A DNA stretch of 64,000 nucleotides from Diplodia intermedia (lineage: Eukaryota; Ascomycota; Dothideomycetes; Botryosphaeriales; Botryosphaeriaceae): the NCBI GenBank assembly GCA_021495925.1, contig JAKEKT010000061.1, forward strand, positions 124,001 through 188,000. Direction: 5' to 3'. Under the pieces are notes generated by a model that was not told the DNA's origin, made no database searches, and worked only from the letters and a program-made list of their open reading frames with translations. Positions 19,279 to 32,133 of this stretch are shown one piece after another (positions within the stretch are counted from its first letter, which is position 1; each line of letters opens with the position of its first letter). The position numbers and the translations under genes are program-made.

Positions 19279-21826
19279 GATGAATGGGTGATGATGTTGG
19301 AGACAGTTGACACAGGCGAATCAGGGACGGTGAGAGAGAGGGTTTATGGGGACATGCTGGTTCGGTGGGAGTGGGAAACGGAGCGAAAGTCCCCGTCGAG
19401 ACTTGAGCGTGCGCTGGGATATTAAGTAGAGCGTAGAGCCAACACCGGTGATGTCCTCACGGTCTTAGTATGAGGCCGGCTTGATGCTTGGACTTTCTTG
19501 TTCGGGCATGTGCTTGTGGACCTTGCTTTCGAGTCCAAATTCGCCAAGCAACTAGGTCAGATCCTACTGCCTCATTAGTGGTGGTTTTGCACCAGAGCGG
19601 CTAGCGTTGATGTGGTCGGCCCATTTCCAATACCGCCGCCGTAACGGCGCCTCTTCTTCTCATATTTCCGTGTTGGTTCCAGAGATCACCCCTTCTCATC
19701 GGGGGGGTTACGCAAGTTAAGCAAGGCAGAATGGAAGCTTAGCCATTTCCCCGTACGCTTTGGCAAAGCTTGAGCAACACTTGTTACTTACAAATGCCCC
19801 TTTACTCTACCCTCCACCGTTCTCGCATGGCGTTCCTCCAACGCGCAGGATTTAAATCCTTCCGTCCCACACCGCCTCCTTCCATTCCCCCCCAACACTG
19901 CCGATTGGGATATGCTTATGAGTAGCCCTTTCTATTAATACCTTGGCTGTATATAGCCCACTGTCCTACATCCTTCTTCAACCCCCGCCGCGATCGTTTT
20001 TACGTCTTTTGATCCGTCATACTCCGCACTCTGCTGCTACTTAAACCCCTCGGCGTGCGCCAATGACTCAAATAGGCAACACCATCAAGAGATGAAAGAG
20101 AACATGCTTCAATACAACCATTCCTACGCAGATACTCACTTAGCAAAAAGTGGAACCTCTCGCAATGACCTCACCCCAAAGAAGACCGACCGACCAACCA
20201 GATTCTCCAAACGCTTTCGCACTCTACCGCTCTACAACACGCCATCGCCGCCGCCATGCCGCACGAAAGACGCGCCGCATCGTCTGGTATTCGCCCGCCT
20301 GTCTCACTGCTCCGTCATGCCTGCCTGTATCTCTCCCTACTCGTATGAGTGCGCTGCATCGTCGCTGCCGCGAGAACGGGAGCAGCGGACAGACTGCCGC
20401 TCAGGAGTGGCAAGTAGCGCCTCACTCCCGCGTGTGGAAACGACACTCTGGCTTTCTGGCTCGGGCGGAGAAGAGACAGATGGGGAAGGTGTAGGTAGTG
20501 GCCGGATCGCGCTCTGGCAACACATGTCAGGATCCGCCCCGAAGTACCGTATCTGCATACGGTCAATTCGTGTCCTGGGCTGAGACGAATGTCCGTCAGA
20601 CCAGCGCGGCCGGCTCTCCTTCTTATTTCCCCAAGGTGCTGTGGTTTCGATTGGTGTCGAGATTGGCGTGGCGCTGTACTACGTGTGGCGTTTGCTTGAA
20701 ACCCGGATTTTAGCATCGCACGTGAGTGGTGTCACAAACGCCAACTCCAAACGTAGGTAAGCAAAAGCCCGGATATTTAGTCCCAAATCGCACAAAAATG
20801 AAGAACATTTCCGTGACAACTACGGCCCACTCGATGCCGCGGAAGACGTTGCAGCAAGAGAGGATCCGACACGTCGCCATCACGGGAGAGCATTTGAATA
20901 AAATCGTGGCCGGGGTTTCTGCGCTGCAGTGTATTGGATTACGAGGAGGAAAGCCGGCAGGCAAAGAAGGCATTCTCGGCCAAATCGCTATACTTATGGC
21001 AGCAAAGCACCGCTATGCGGCAAGTATGTGGCTGAGGCAGGAGCACAGCCAGCCGGTGAATATGTGGCTAAGGCAGCCCAGCACCGCCGAGCGGAAAATA
21101 TGCCTGAGGTATCAAGTTTCGCGACGAGTGTGGAGCAGACAGGGGCTGGCGTTCAAGTACGTATGCACCAAGATCACTAAATCGTAGTCACATTGGGGGC
21201 CGCGAACGAAGCGTGGGGATTGGCCGCACATGTACGAGAGTTCGACGGAGGAAGGGCCGTTGAAGGCAAGCGCGGGGCACCAAGGCGGGGCAGCGGGGCT
21301 GATTGGGCATTGAGAGGTGGGGGCTGAAACTCGTTCTTCCTCTCCGGGCAGTAGCAGATCCTCGCCGAACCCTATCTGGCCCGATCTGCGTGTAGTCCCG
21401 GGCTTGCAAAGTCGCACCGACAACTCGGTCTGTTCTGGGCTCTGGGCGCTGTGCAGCGGATATCATGCGGCCAGATACGGGTGGACCAGGCACGGCCAAC
21501 CCATGCCGCCTTTGGTACTAGCAGTGTTTGATTAGAGGGCGCACTCCAGACCTACAGCCACAAGCGGCAACACTCCACGCTAGTCCATGCAACTGCGGGG
21601 TAGCCCTAACGAGCCACTATCTATCTGCCCTGCATGCCAGAGTCAGGGTCCAGCGGCGCTGCCCGTCGTCAGGCCAATTGTCCCGGGCGTACTTGTCCGT
21701 CCTATCTATCGTGCGGCGGCAAGCATATAAAGCCAGGATGAGCCCGTTCGGGTCCCTCTTCTGCACCTATCATCCAACCCACTCATTTCCCCATCCGTAC
21801 TTTCCCCTCCGTCTCGCACCGCCGCC
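19279..21826. other. 2.5 kb intergenic region, no supported gene
   Basis: Overlapping frames of 80-160 aa occur on both strands at 20092-20716 and 20726-21499, but none has a domain or splice context. The end of the region is the promoter of the GMC oxidoreductase. Confidence 0.45.
21724..21731 (+). promoter_or_regulatory. TATA box of the GMC oxidoreductase gene
   Basis: CATATAAA, about 100 nt upstream of the ATG at 21827. Confidence 0.55.
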
Positions 21827-23935
21827 ATGGCCGATACTGCCCCCACCAATGGCACGACCAACGGTACAACCAACGGCACAACCAACGGCACCACTCTCCC
21901 CGCCATTGCCCCCGATGCCGCATCCTTCCTCGCCCAAGCCTACGACTACCTCATCATCGGCGGCGGCACGGCCGGCCTCGTCCTCGCCGCACGCCTCACC
22001 GAAGACCCGAACGTCACCGTCGGCGTCCTCGAAGCGGGCAAGAACGCGCTGAACGACCCACTCGTCGACACGCCCGCGCTGTTCACGGCGATGCTGGGCA
22101 ACCCGGCGTACGACTGGTGCATGAAGACGACGCCCCAAAACGGGGGCCGCGTGCACCACCTGCCGCGCGGGAAGGTGCTGGGGGGGAGCAGTGGGACGAA
22201 TTACATGATGTGAGTCATTACCGTTCACGCCGACTATTCGTGAACGCGGGGACGGACTGACTGACTGACGAACTCCCGCACACAGGTACGTCCGCGGCTC
22301 CGAGCGCGACTACGACGACTGGGCGGCGCTGACGGGCGACGCCGGGTGGTCCTTCGCCTCGATGCGGCCCTACATCGCCAAGCACCAGACGCTCATCCCG
22401 CACTCCCCCTCCCCCGACGCCGCCGTCCTCGACCGCGCCGGCATGGCCACCGTCGCCGCCAACCACGGCTTCGCCGGCCCCATCCACACGACGTGGAACA
22501 CGTCGCGGCTACCGCTCGAAGATGCGTGGATAGCGGGTGCCGACGAGACGTTCGGGATCGCGGACAAGCCCGCGGACGCGTGGGGAGGGGACCATTACGG
22601 GTTTTATAACGGGTTGGGGTCGGTGCATGCGAAGGAGGCGGGTGGGATGAAGGGGAAGCGGTGCTACGCGGCGCGCGGGTATTTGGAGGCGAATGCGGCG
22701 AGGCCGAACTTGCGGGTGTTGTGCGAGGCGCAGGTGGCGAAGATCCTGCTGGAGGGGGAAGGGGAAGGCGTGGAGGCGGTGGGGGCGGCCTTTGCGTGGG
22801 GTGGGGAGCGGTTTGAGGTCAAGGCCAGGAAGGAGGTGTTGCTTTGCGCGGGCGCGATACATAGCCCGGCGGTGCTGGAGTGGAGCGGGATTGGCGATCC
22901 GGAGGTGTTGCGGAGAGCGGGGGTGGAGTGCAAGGTCGAGCTGAGCAGCGTGGGGGAGAACTTCCAGGACCATGTTCTATCCGGGTTGGGGTATAAGATG
23001 GCGGCGGGCCAGGTGAGCGGCGATAGCCTGTATCACCCGGACGCCATGGCGGCAGCGCAGAAGGCGTATGTCGAAGGACAGGACGGCCCGTTGGCGGCGG
23101 TGGTCAGCGGCCAGGGCTTCGTGAGGTGAGTCCACAGCTCTTTCCCGCCCAACACCAACCTCCACTAACATCCCACGAAGCTACAAGCAGATGGCCAGCC
23201 CAGAGGAGCTCGAAAAGACAATCTCCAGCATCCGCCAAACCCAAAAGACCTCCACGCGTAAGCCACGCCACCCCCACCCCCTCTCCCTCCCACTAACCAC
23301 CCCTCCACACCACAGCCTTCCAACGCCGCCAACTCGACCTCGTCATCGCCCACCTGCTCGACGCGCGCTCCGCCAACGTCCAATACATCCTCGTCCCCGT
23401 CTCGGCCAGCTTCACCGACGCCGCCGTCCTCAACCAAGCCGGCCTCTGGCCGGCCGGCGACCCATCCAGCCCGGGCGCGACATGGGTGGTGTGCCTGCAG
23501 TACCCGGCGTCGCGCGGGTCGGTGCACATCGCCAGCAGCGATCCGACGACCCAGCCCACCATCAACCCCGCCTACCTGTCCCACCCGGCCGACCTCGCCG
23601 TGCTGCGGACGGGCCTGCAGCACGCCGACAAGATCGCGGCTTCGTCCGCGCTCTCGCCGCTGCTCGGGTCGCGCTACCGGCCCGCCCCCGAGGTGGACTT
23701 GTCGAGTCCTGACGCCGCCGAGCAGGCGGTCAAGGAATGGGTCATTGGCGAGTACCATTCGTGTGGGAGCTGTGCCATGGGGGACACGGTGGATAGCAAG
23801 CTGCGGGTGAAAGGGGTACGAAAACTGAGGGTGGTAGACGCGAGCGTCTTTCCGAACCACGTGAGCGGAAACTGTCAGAGTTCCGTGTATGCATTAGCGG
23901 AGAGAGCAGCGGATGTGATCAAGACGGATGGGTGA
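21827..23935 (+). CDS. GMC oxidoreductase (FAD-dependent alcohol oxidase/dehydrogenase family)
   Basis: Oxidises an alcohol with FAD as cofactor; substrate unknown (aryl-alcohol, choline and glucose enzymes share this fold). 639 aa from join(21827..22209, 22286..23125, 23181..23257, 23316..23935), all GT-AG with matching phases. The N-terminus carries a perfect NGTT repeat (four copies of a 12 nt unit) and no signal peptide, so the enzyme is probably intracellular. The Rossmann FAD motif YDYLIIGGGTAGLVLAARL follows near residue 40. GMC signature 1 is around LPRGKVLGGSSGTNYM, and signature 2 includes CAGAIHSPAVLEWSGIG. The catalytic His is in EYHSCGSCAMG, and the C-terminal VVDASVFPNHVSGNCQSSVY is the usual FAD/active-site end, with Cys where many members have His or Asn. 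Converges on the histidine kinase gene, with 174 nt between stop codons. Confidence 0.93.
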
Positions 23936-23972
23936 TTATTCGTAGGTTATTACTAGAGTTAGGTATGTACAC

Positions 23973-23989
23973 GTGTGTGTGTGTGTGTG
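23973..23989. repeat. (GT)n microsatellite
   Basis: About eight GT units in the short spacer between the convergent GMC oxidoreductase and histidine kinase genes. Confidence 0.9.
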
Positions 23990-24109
23990 ACGGGGCACAG
24001 CCGGACGTCTCAGGAACGATATCTACCCCTCTACTCATTTGCAAACTTCCTTTTCTTTCTGCGTTGCTGTTCCATCACTCTTCGCTCCTCACTGTCCATT
24101 TTCCAACCC

Positions 24110-27100
24110 TCACGACCCCACCCCGTCATTCCCCTCCCCAACCCTTCCAGACACCCTCTCACCCTTCCCCCACCTATCAAGCACCTCCTTCAACTCCTTA
24201 AACTTCACCGGCTTCGTCAACACCAAATCAATGCCCGCCGTATACGCCCTCTCCTCGTCCTTCGTCCCCGCCAACCCCGTGAGGGCAACAATATACGCCG
24301 GCGGCCGGGTCGAAACGACGGGCGCCCGCGCCGCGCCAGAGTCATCTCTTTTCTCTCTCTCTAAACGCCGGATGGCGACGGTGGCGGCGAAGCCGTCCAT
24401 GACGGGCATGGAGATGTCCATGAAGATGACGTCGAAGCACCGGTTTGACTCGCCGAGGTCAATGACGGCATCCACAGCGATCTGGCCGTTTTCGGCCGCG
24501 GTGAGGTTCGTGTAATTATGTTTCTTGAGGAAAGTTTGCAGGAGCTTGAGGTTGACCATGTTGTCTTCGACGAGCAGGAGGCGTGGTTGTTGCTCTTTTT
24601 CTTTTGCTTCCTTTGCAGGGCTTGATGACGAGTGAGGATCGGCAGGAGAAGTGGTCTCGGGTGGAGCGGGAGGTGGAGGTGGGCGACGGGGTCGTTCTGG
24701 GAGCGGTGGAGGTTCTGCGTCTGCTGCTGATGATTTTCTGTGGGGCGAGGTGGAGGGTGATGAAGACCTGGAATGTTCTTCCTCGGCGGAGGGTGGTGGC
24801 CTCGAGGGCGGCGGCGGGGATGCCGACTGTATCTTATCTGCGCCATCGGCCATAGTGGACGCCATCTCGCGCGTCGGCGATTGTGACTCTCCATTACACG
24901 CATCCACCTCGCGTATCGTCTTGCCCTGGTCTACCTCAGCGAGGCGGGAGAGGCAGGAAGAAACAGCTTTGCAAAGTTTGAGCGGCCCAATTGGTCGTGT
25001 TGTCGTGACCTCGATGCGGGCTTGGCTCCCCGCCGCTGCCGAATTCCTCCTGTTTGTGCGTGTAGGCCTTTCAAGTGCCGCAATGAAGAGGTGAGCGCTG
25101 GCGTAGACGTGACTGTCATGCAGTGCCTTCATAGCAGCATCCCCAGTGCCGTCGACGACCACGATATCCACACGGGAAGAGCGCTGCGGACTCTCCCCCG
25201 CCTGCACCACTTCCCACTGGAACCAATCCCGGAAATATCCCGCCATCGACTCACACAGCATCTTGTCGTCGAACCCACAAAATGCAACCGTCCTTTTGCA
25301 TTCACGAATCTTCGGCAGCACCTCCATCATGGCAGCCGACGGGTCCGATGTCGGTATGTCATCCTCCGCGTGCTCTTGCATCGGAAGGCTCACGGTGAAC
25401 GTGGTCCCTTCACCGGGAGAACTGACCACGAGTACCTTGCCGCCGAGCAAGCCCACCATGCTCTTCACAATCGACATGCCCAGCCCCACGCCTTCAGATG
25501 CCACGGCGTTTTCCTGCGTGAAGGGGGAGAAGAGGTGCTTCTGCAAGAAGTCTCTACTGATGCCCCGGCCCGAATCCGCGACAGTGAGAACGAGGAGCTT
25601 CCGGCCGTCATCACTGGGCACGCCGAGCTTGCTTCGGTCATCCTGGGTGTCGCCGATTCCAAGCGACACTCTGATGAACCCTGAGTCTGTGTACTTCAGC
25701 GCGTTGCCGAGGATGTTGCTCAAGATGCGTTTCAGTACGGCGGGTTCTGTGACGAAGGTCCAGCGGTGACGGTGCGGGATATCGAGCACGACGCTTACGT
25801 CCTTGTGACTGTCGTTGCCGAAGGCGTATCCGCTGGCCGTGACCTCGACGACCCCCTCGCAGAGAACCGCCACATCAGCCACGCAAAACAGCGTGCCTTG
25901 CGTGTCTGCCGTCTCGCGGCCAAGATCCTTGTCCTCCATCGCCCATGGCGAAGGTTGCGTGACAGTGCGCTGCTGCAGGATTGGCTTGTCGCGTCGGCGC
26001 TCGAACTGGTTGATCTTGGCATAAGCGAGCACGCTGCTGAGCGTTTCGTGCAGCGTGGAGCTACACGAACGGATCGTCTCGGCAAGCTCGTGCTGGAAGT
26101 CGTCGAGATCTGTGTCGCTGAGAAACTCAACGGCGCCCAGTATACCGTGCAGTGGTGTCCGCAGCTCGTGGCTGACGGATGAGACGAAAGCCTCTTGCTG
26201 CTTCACTGCGGAGATGGCGTCAATGCGCGAGATCTCCGACTCAACTGACGAGAGAAAGCTCTTGAAAATGTCGAGGTCCGCAGCCACGGTAAAGAGCGGG
26301 GTGAGACGGGTGGTCCACGCGAGGCAGCCTGCCAGCCGTTTCAGGCTGGTTGGGTCGGTCAGTGGCGCGAAGAAGAGCTGGCGCACGCCGGGAAACGACT
26401 TGGACACTTGACGGAGGTCGTCGTCGCCAGCAGCGCTGATCAATCTGTCGTCATCCGGGGAAAAGGTGTACGGCGTGCCGTCCTCGTCGAAGTACCACAG
26501 GCTGCCGTCCGGGAACCGGTGCAAAAGGCGTTGCAGAAAACCCTCATCGAGATCTTTCAGGCCAACCGTGCGCTTTCCCACATGCTTGAGAATGGGCCAC
26601 TTGTCGTGGACGACGGAGAGCCCGAGACACTCGGCCGGCCGCCGCGCGATAACGGACCTTTCATATTCAGTGCTGATGAATGTCCGCTCGCTGCCAGGCG
26701 CCGTGTCGCCAGCGTGAGAAGTGGCTGTTCGATTCGACTGAGGCGCCGCGGACCCGTCTCGCAGCGTCTGGCTGTCGTCCACGTCTTCATCCTTCACGTC
26801 TGCGTCTAGATCATCCTGGCAATCTGCAGAAGATTCCGCCGCCATCTCGTTCTCCAGCTCAATCTCCGCCTCCCCGATCGGAATCGACAGGCCATGGAAT
26901 CCAACGAGGCCATTGAGAAAGGAGACGCCGTCGACATCCATCCCGTAGCGTAGGCCTTCGGCCGCCCTGGCGAACACCTTGCGGTAGGTCGTCTCGTCCT
27001 CGGCGTCGCCATTCCCGCGCTTGTCACCACCCGCCCCCTCGCCGTCGGCGGTGCTATCCACAGACACCGAGGCCGGATCCCCAATGTTATCGTGATTCCT

Positions 27101-28179
27101 TCGCAAGGCCCCAGCCTCGCCCTCATGTGGGCCCCGGAGCCCAGCACCATCAGCAATGTCCTCCTCCCCCAACTCCTGCTCCTGATGTAACTGAGAACCC
27201 ACCACCTCCGGCGACCCGTCCTCGCGCTCCTCCCGCCGGTGCCGATGCGCCATCGGCGACTCCTCACTCAGCTGTGCCACGATGTCCTTGAACTTGACGA
27301 AGCTCTTCAGCCGGCCGTGTAATGCGGCCACGCGGTCGCGCAGACGCACTGCCCGGGCCGCCTCCAGCTGTGCCATGGCCTTGTCCGCCGTTGCGCGCAG
27401 CAGCCGGGTCTGTGGGTTCCTCTGTCCGCCGAGCATCCGGCCAGTTGTGTAGACGGCGAAGACGGCGCCGATGGCGATGCCCCGGGCGCTGACAATGGGC
27501 GCGGCGGCGAAGCGGCGGAGATTGGGGGCGTCATTGACGCAGGTGAGGTGTGCGGTGTGTATGTCATCGGCGAGGCGGCAGCGGGTGATGGGGTTGCCGG
27601 TTGGGCTTGCGTCTGCGCGTTCGTGTTGCGAGTTTTGGTTGTGGTCATTGTTGTTGGCATCGGCGTCGGCGTCGTTGTTCAAGCCGAGGGTGAGGCGGAG
27701 GAGGTGTAGCCAGGCGGCGCGGTCGGCGGAGGTGGGAGCGAGCCATTGAGGCGTCGGAGGCGGGTGCGGGTCATCGGAGTCGTACTTGTCGCGCCAGCTG
27801 CCAGCGAGGAGGTGCTGGGTGGTGCCATCGGTGAGGGTGATGAAGGCGGCGAAGGCGTCTGTGGTGGTTAGATGGGCTGGTGGGGGTGGGGCAAGGCCGC
27901 GGGCGGCAAAGGAAAGGCGGGCGCACTGAGACGGACGGCCACGACTTCGGCCAGGGCGTCAAGGGCCGCGCACAGCGAGGAGGTGTTGGCGAGCGCGGGG
28001 TCGAGGGCGAGGGCGAGGTCGCCTGCTTCTGCCGATCGGGGAGACTCGGAATCGAGGACGTCTGCGTACCTGCGGCGTGGCTGGAGTCAGTGGGGTGCGA
28101 AGGGAGGCGACAGCGGGCGTCGGACGGCGGCGGGGCGGACAGACCTGCGCAGCTCGTGGGAGGTGAAGGCGTCGGGCAT
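24110..28179 (-). CDS. hybrid sensor histidine kinase (GAF-like, HisKA, HATPase, receiver)
   Basis: Fungal two-component phosphorelay sensor, cytosolic (no transmembrane segment). 1,308 aa from complement(24110..27858, 27927..28069, 28145..28179). The first intron has a weaker GTCTGT donor and the second a GTGCGC donor with a TCTAAC branch. The N-terminal 250 residues, with 'RRFAAAPIVSARGIAIGAVFAVY', look like a GAF domain. A long acidic disordered part follows. The HisKA motif SVSHELRTPLHGILG puts the phospho-accepting His near residue 623. The ATPase N box is ILGNALKYTDSG, followed by GRGIS and GVGLGMSIVK. A Ser/Pro-rich linker precedes the receiver LLLVEDNMVNLKLL, whose phospho-acceptor Asp (VIFMDISMP) is near residue 1207, and the conserved Lys is in VLTKPVKFKEL. 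It presumably signals through Ypd1-type phosphotransfer. I do not assign a fungal HHK class. Confidence 0.93.
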
Positions 28180-28659
28180 GTTGATTATCTTTCTCGCGGA
28201 ATCAAGGCACGCCTGCGTTTGTACATCGGGCGATCTTCCAGCTGGGCAGTTTGAGTCAGGTTGTCCGATATGGAATTTTGAGCGCGTCTAGGCGTGAGGC
28301 CACCATGACGTCAACCGGCTCGCCGCCTGCCCGTGCCTGCCTCATACCTAAGCAACGCCGCCGCCCGCCGCGCTGCCTGAGGCTCCATACCAAAGCTTTG
28401 CGGAACCGCCTCCAACACGACTGGGACACTAATGAGAAACAATCAACCAGATGCGACAGTGATGAGCGTCATGATATGGTGGGTCGAGTCGGCAGCACCC
28501 GAAGCCGATCTGTGGAGAGATGGATCATCGACCGTTGGCTCTTGGCTATAGCTTCCATTAGAAAAGACGCTAGTTTCAGCGCTTGTGGATGTGATGCTCG
28601 ATTCCCGAACTCTGAAACCCACAACCATTGCCTGCTTTTAGCTATCTCGAATCCAAGAT
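28180..28659. other. promoter side of the histidine kinase gene
   Basis: 480 nt without a supported gene. It contains the 5' flank of the histidine kinase and the 3' flank of the NACHT pseudogene. Confidence 0.4.
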
Positions 28660-29660
28660 CTAGAGGTAGATGCAAGGATTTAATACACGCCAATTCGTAC
28701 GGATCTTGGATGCAACATAGAGCTTCAGGTCGTGATTTCGAGCTGCAATGGGAACGTGGATAAACTCATCCTGTAGGCAGCATCTTATTGCATACTCGTC
28801 TCTGCTCAATAACAGGATCTTGATGCTGCACCCATCTTTGGCGTTCAGGCATGCACGACGTTCAGCCACCGCTGTCACGTTCTGACCACATTCATTCAGG
28901 GCATCGATAACGATGAAACCCTCGGAGAAGTGTGTGCTCATGCTCTGGAGGACATGAACGAGTGATGGTTTTGCTGAAGATACGGACGGCTTCCCAGGGA
29001 GGTTCAACGCGTCGTAGTACTTCTCGAGTACTTGGAGACTTTGGTTGTGCTGTCGAGCCAACTGCGCCGCAAGTGATCCAAGGATCCTGGTGAGCTCCTG
29101 GCTTTGCTCATCTTTGTAGTCGCAGTAGAAGTAGGCCAGTCCTTTGTCAGGATCTAGGCAACATTGTTCGACTGCCGCTTCAATGACGGCGGAAGCGAGC
29201 ACAGTTTTCCCTGCGCCCGGGATTCCCGAAAGCTACAGTCCGGCAGATCTGTCGTTGAGCTATTTCTGAACTTCATCGCTCTCGAGTAACCACAAGCCCG
29301 TGTTCGGATGCCGTAAGCTAACGCTGGTCTGGTGCCTCTCCGTTGGATCGACCGTTCCGAAGAATTGAAGAACTTCCCTTTGCTTCTCAGCCAGAGTGGC
29401 AGACACGACGAAGTCATTGATGTTCGATTCAAATGTCGGTCTTCATTTCAGATCAGTCTTGATCTCATCCACATCAGAGAGAAGTTTCTCCTGGCTCGAG
29501 AGTATCCTCTGAGCAGCCACCCTGCTGTCCGCGGAGAGAGCCATGGTCAAAGCGCTTTTGTGGCGTTCGATGTCTGTGATGAGACTCTTGGTCTTTGTGC
29601 ACGCATTCGGCCACCTCTATGACACATGTGTGCAAGTCAATGCAGACTCCGATTCCGACG
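28660..29660 (-). pseudogene. NACHT (STAND NTPase) pseudogene with four in-frame stops
   Basis: Remnant of a fungal NACHT NTPase of the heterokaryon-incompatibility-like/ankyrin type. One minus-strand frame reads ITDIERHKSALTMALSADS (helical N-terminal signature), then LRHPNTGLWLLES, then the P-loop SGIPGAGKTVLASAVIEAA, then GLAYFYCDYKDEQSQE and a Walker-B-like GFIVIDALNECG. The same frame is broken at 29617-29619 (TAG), 29443-29445 (TGA), 29260-29262 (TAG) and 29233-29235 (TAG). The two stops beside the P-loop stand where family members have Trp, so TGG became TAG, a change on the opposite strand from CpA to TpA as RIP makes. The frame ends 60 codons after the Walker B region, with no ankyrin or WD repeats downstream, so the gene is also truncated. 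Upstream of 29660 the frame is not recognisable. Confidence 0.85.
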
Positions 29661-30945
29661 ACTACCATGCTCTCTGTACAGCGGTACACAGATTCGTCAC
29701 AAAAAGGGTTAACGCACCCGCAAAGCGAGATGCAGCGGTGACGTCCATAGACCACAGCCTATCAAACTTCAAGAATGGACCCTTCTTCCAGGATTTACGC
29801 CATGCCGCTCTGTATGCGCGACGTCTTGAGCAAATCTCCGCCGTGGATGACGATATCGAACCTGTTCTGACGCTCAACAAGCAACTAGCCAGGTACGCGA
29901 TGTCATGGAGAGGATGACCACCACTTCTGGGACAGGTGACGACCACACTGGTCTTGGACAAAATCTGCTTGGTGCCGTAGAGAGAAGAAAAAACCAAGTC
30001 TGAGGTGAACGCTAAGCCATTGTTGCGCGCTTTCGCCTGGCAGTATCCTCTTCCGGGTAGAGTGCGCTGGATCTGTCGTCTCGCTTGGCTCATTATCGTG
30101 GTTGCGGTTGATGAAACGGCGCAGTCCTGATCGCTAAAAAGAATTGGCGGGCGAAAGCGGAAATAAAAAGAAGCTCAGCCTTATTTACGCACGAAGGGCA
30201 CGGGCGCACGATCCAAAGATAGTCGAGAAGGCGGCAAAGCTCGTCATTTTAAGGCGCACACCTCGCACGCAAATTCTCGAACGCATGAAGACCGACCAGA
30301 TCCGTCACAAGAGGCGAATTCCACACGAAACCGGCGTGCTTGGCAGAGTTCGTGTGGGAAATTGCACCGGTTATTAATAGGGCCAGCGTTGGCATCGGGG
30401 ATCGGGAGAGAAGCGCAACCCTCATTTCGAACAGCGGAGCGGACCGATGCAACGCAGGCGAAAGCAAAACCGGGCTGGGCTGGCCGTTAAATACACGGAG
30501 ACAACGGCAGGGCGGGCCATGGGCTTGGCAGGGCAGGGCCAGAACAAGCGCAATGCCGGGGCACGGCACGAAAGCGGGTTTCTGCGACGCGCGTCACCGT
30601 GCAGCAATACAATACATTTGCTGCTCGAAGCCGCGCAGCAGCAATAGTGCACAGCAGCCGTGACGCGGCTCGGCGGCGGCGCGATGCGACCGGTTGCCTG
30701 CACTAGCACAATCGCTTGCGCCCGGATCGCCCGCACATCGCACTTTGCGGGGAGGGGCAGGAGAGGGAGGTTTGGGGGCGGCAGCGCGGCGTGTCAGCAG
30801 CGCCACATTCGTGTCGGGGTGGGCCCGGGCTGCCCCTGATCGGCAGTAGGGCTGTGCACGGCTGCGCATCACCCTCCCTATTGCTGCGCGCCCGTGGGAT
30901 ATATGCCAACCCGCTCGCCAAAGATCAACAAGCCGTCACATCATC
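29661..30945. other. intergenic; possible eroded 5' part of the NACHT pseudogene, then GC-rich promoter
   Basis: The first 400 nt could be the eroded N-terminus of the pseudogene but translate to nothing recognisable. The part from 30400 is GC-rich with short antisense frames and leads into the promoter of the membrane protein gene. Confidence 0.4.
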
Positions 30946-32133
30946 ATGTACAAGCCGCGGTCGCTGTGGGAGATCGGGTTCCTCGGGATCGTCGCGGCGC
31001 AGGCTGCCGTCATCACCATCCTGGAAGTGTACGTCGCGCCCGCCCAAGCGCCTTCCGCCTTCCGCCTCTGACGCCGCCCAGGTTTATGCAAGTCCAGTAC
31101 CAGCGCTGGGTCAACCCTAGCGCCTACTCGACCGTCCGCTCCTACACCATCCCGCTCAATGTCGGCCTCTTCGTCTTCGGCTGCTGGTGGCAGCTGCTGC
31201 TGACCACCGACGCCCTGCGCCTGCGCAACAACATTCAGCTGTTCGCCCTGTGCATCGCCAACGGCTGCCTCTTCGGCGTCAACATCATGCGCTACTACCA
31301 GACCGAGGAGACCAACGACCTGCTGCTCACCGCCACCGACAACACCGGCGCCAACCTCGTCAAGACGGCCGTCAGCTACTGGCCCGTCGTCAAGCCCGCC
31401 CTCAAGACGTCCATCTGCTGGGTCGGCGTCACCACCGTCGGCATGTCGGGCCTCGCCTACAAGCTGCACAACGACTTTGCCTGGGAGGTTTACAAGCACG
31501 TCAGCGCCGACGTCGCCCTCCGCAAGCGCTATCTCGCCTACCAAGTCCGTTTCCCCGTCGCGACCTCCCTCCCCACCACCTCGGCTAACACGCGGCCCAG
31601 GTCTTCCTCGTCCTGATGAAGCTCGGCGTCTACTTCTTCATCGCCTTCCTCGTCCTCTACGGCGTCATCAACGTGCACTACGAGATGCCCGAGTTCGCCA
31701 TCGTCATGGCCCTCATCCCCCTCTCGCTGCTGCAGATCTCGCTCGCCGTCTGGTGCACCCGCAGCGAGATCCGCACCGGCATGGCCATTGTCATCGTACG
31801 TCTTCCATCGATGCCCTACCAATCCCCAACGTCTAACGTGGATTGCAGCTCCTCTTCATCGCCGCCGTCGGCTACCTCATGTCGCGCGTCGCGGCCATGA
31901 GCGGCGACGGGCCCCGCGCCGACACGCTGCTCAAAGACGAGATGCTGCTGTTTGCGAGCGTCGCCTGGCTGTTCGTCCTCGCCACGCTGGTGACGGCGAT
32001 TGCGTGCATGGTCAATTTCAACCATGGACTGAAGCCGATTTTCAAGCGCCAGGAGGGCGCGCAAAAGCTGCAGGATGGGGACGAGGAGTACAGTCTGGAT
32101 GCGATGAAGGCGAGAAGATTTACTATGGATTGA
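30946..32133 (+). CDS. multi-pass membrane protein, UPF0658-like (Golgi type)
   Basis: 341 aa from join(30946..31028, 31082..31544, 31601..31795, 31849..32133), with introns of 53, 56 and 53 nt and all phases consistent. About seven hydrophobic helices are visible: LGIVAAQAAVITIL, IPLNVGLFVFGCWWQLL, IQLFALCIANGCLFG, a short one around ICWVGVTTVGMSG, LMKLGVYFFIAFLVLYGVI, IVMALIPLSLLQISLAVW, LLFIAAVGYLM and LLFASVAWLFVLATLVTAI. A basic cytosolic loop, RKRYLAYQ, precedes the second half. The C-terminal tail is hydrophilic, with QEGAQKLQDGDEEYSLDAM. The helix pattern and motifs such as QYQRWVNPS and IMRYYQTEE are those I associate with fungal UPF0658 Golgi membrane proteins, of unknown function. 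Orthology is from memory and unchecked. Confidence 0.78.

Noticed and set aside
20092..21499. Several overlapping 100-160 codon frames on both strands
   Set aside because: No domain, signal peptide, splice signal or consistent codon use. They overlap each other in conflicting frames.
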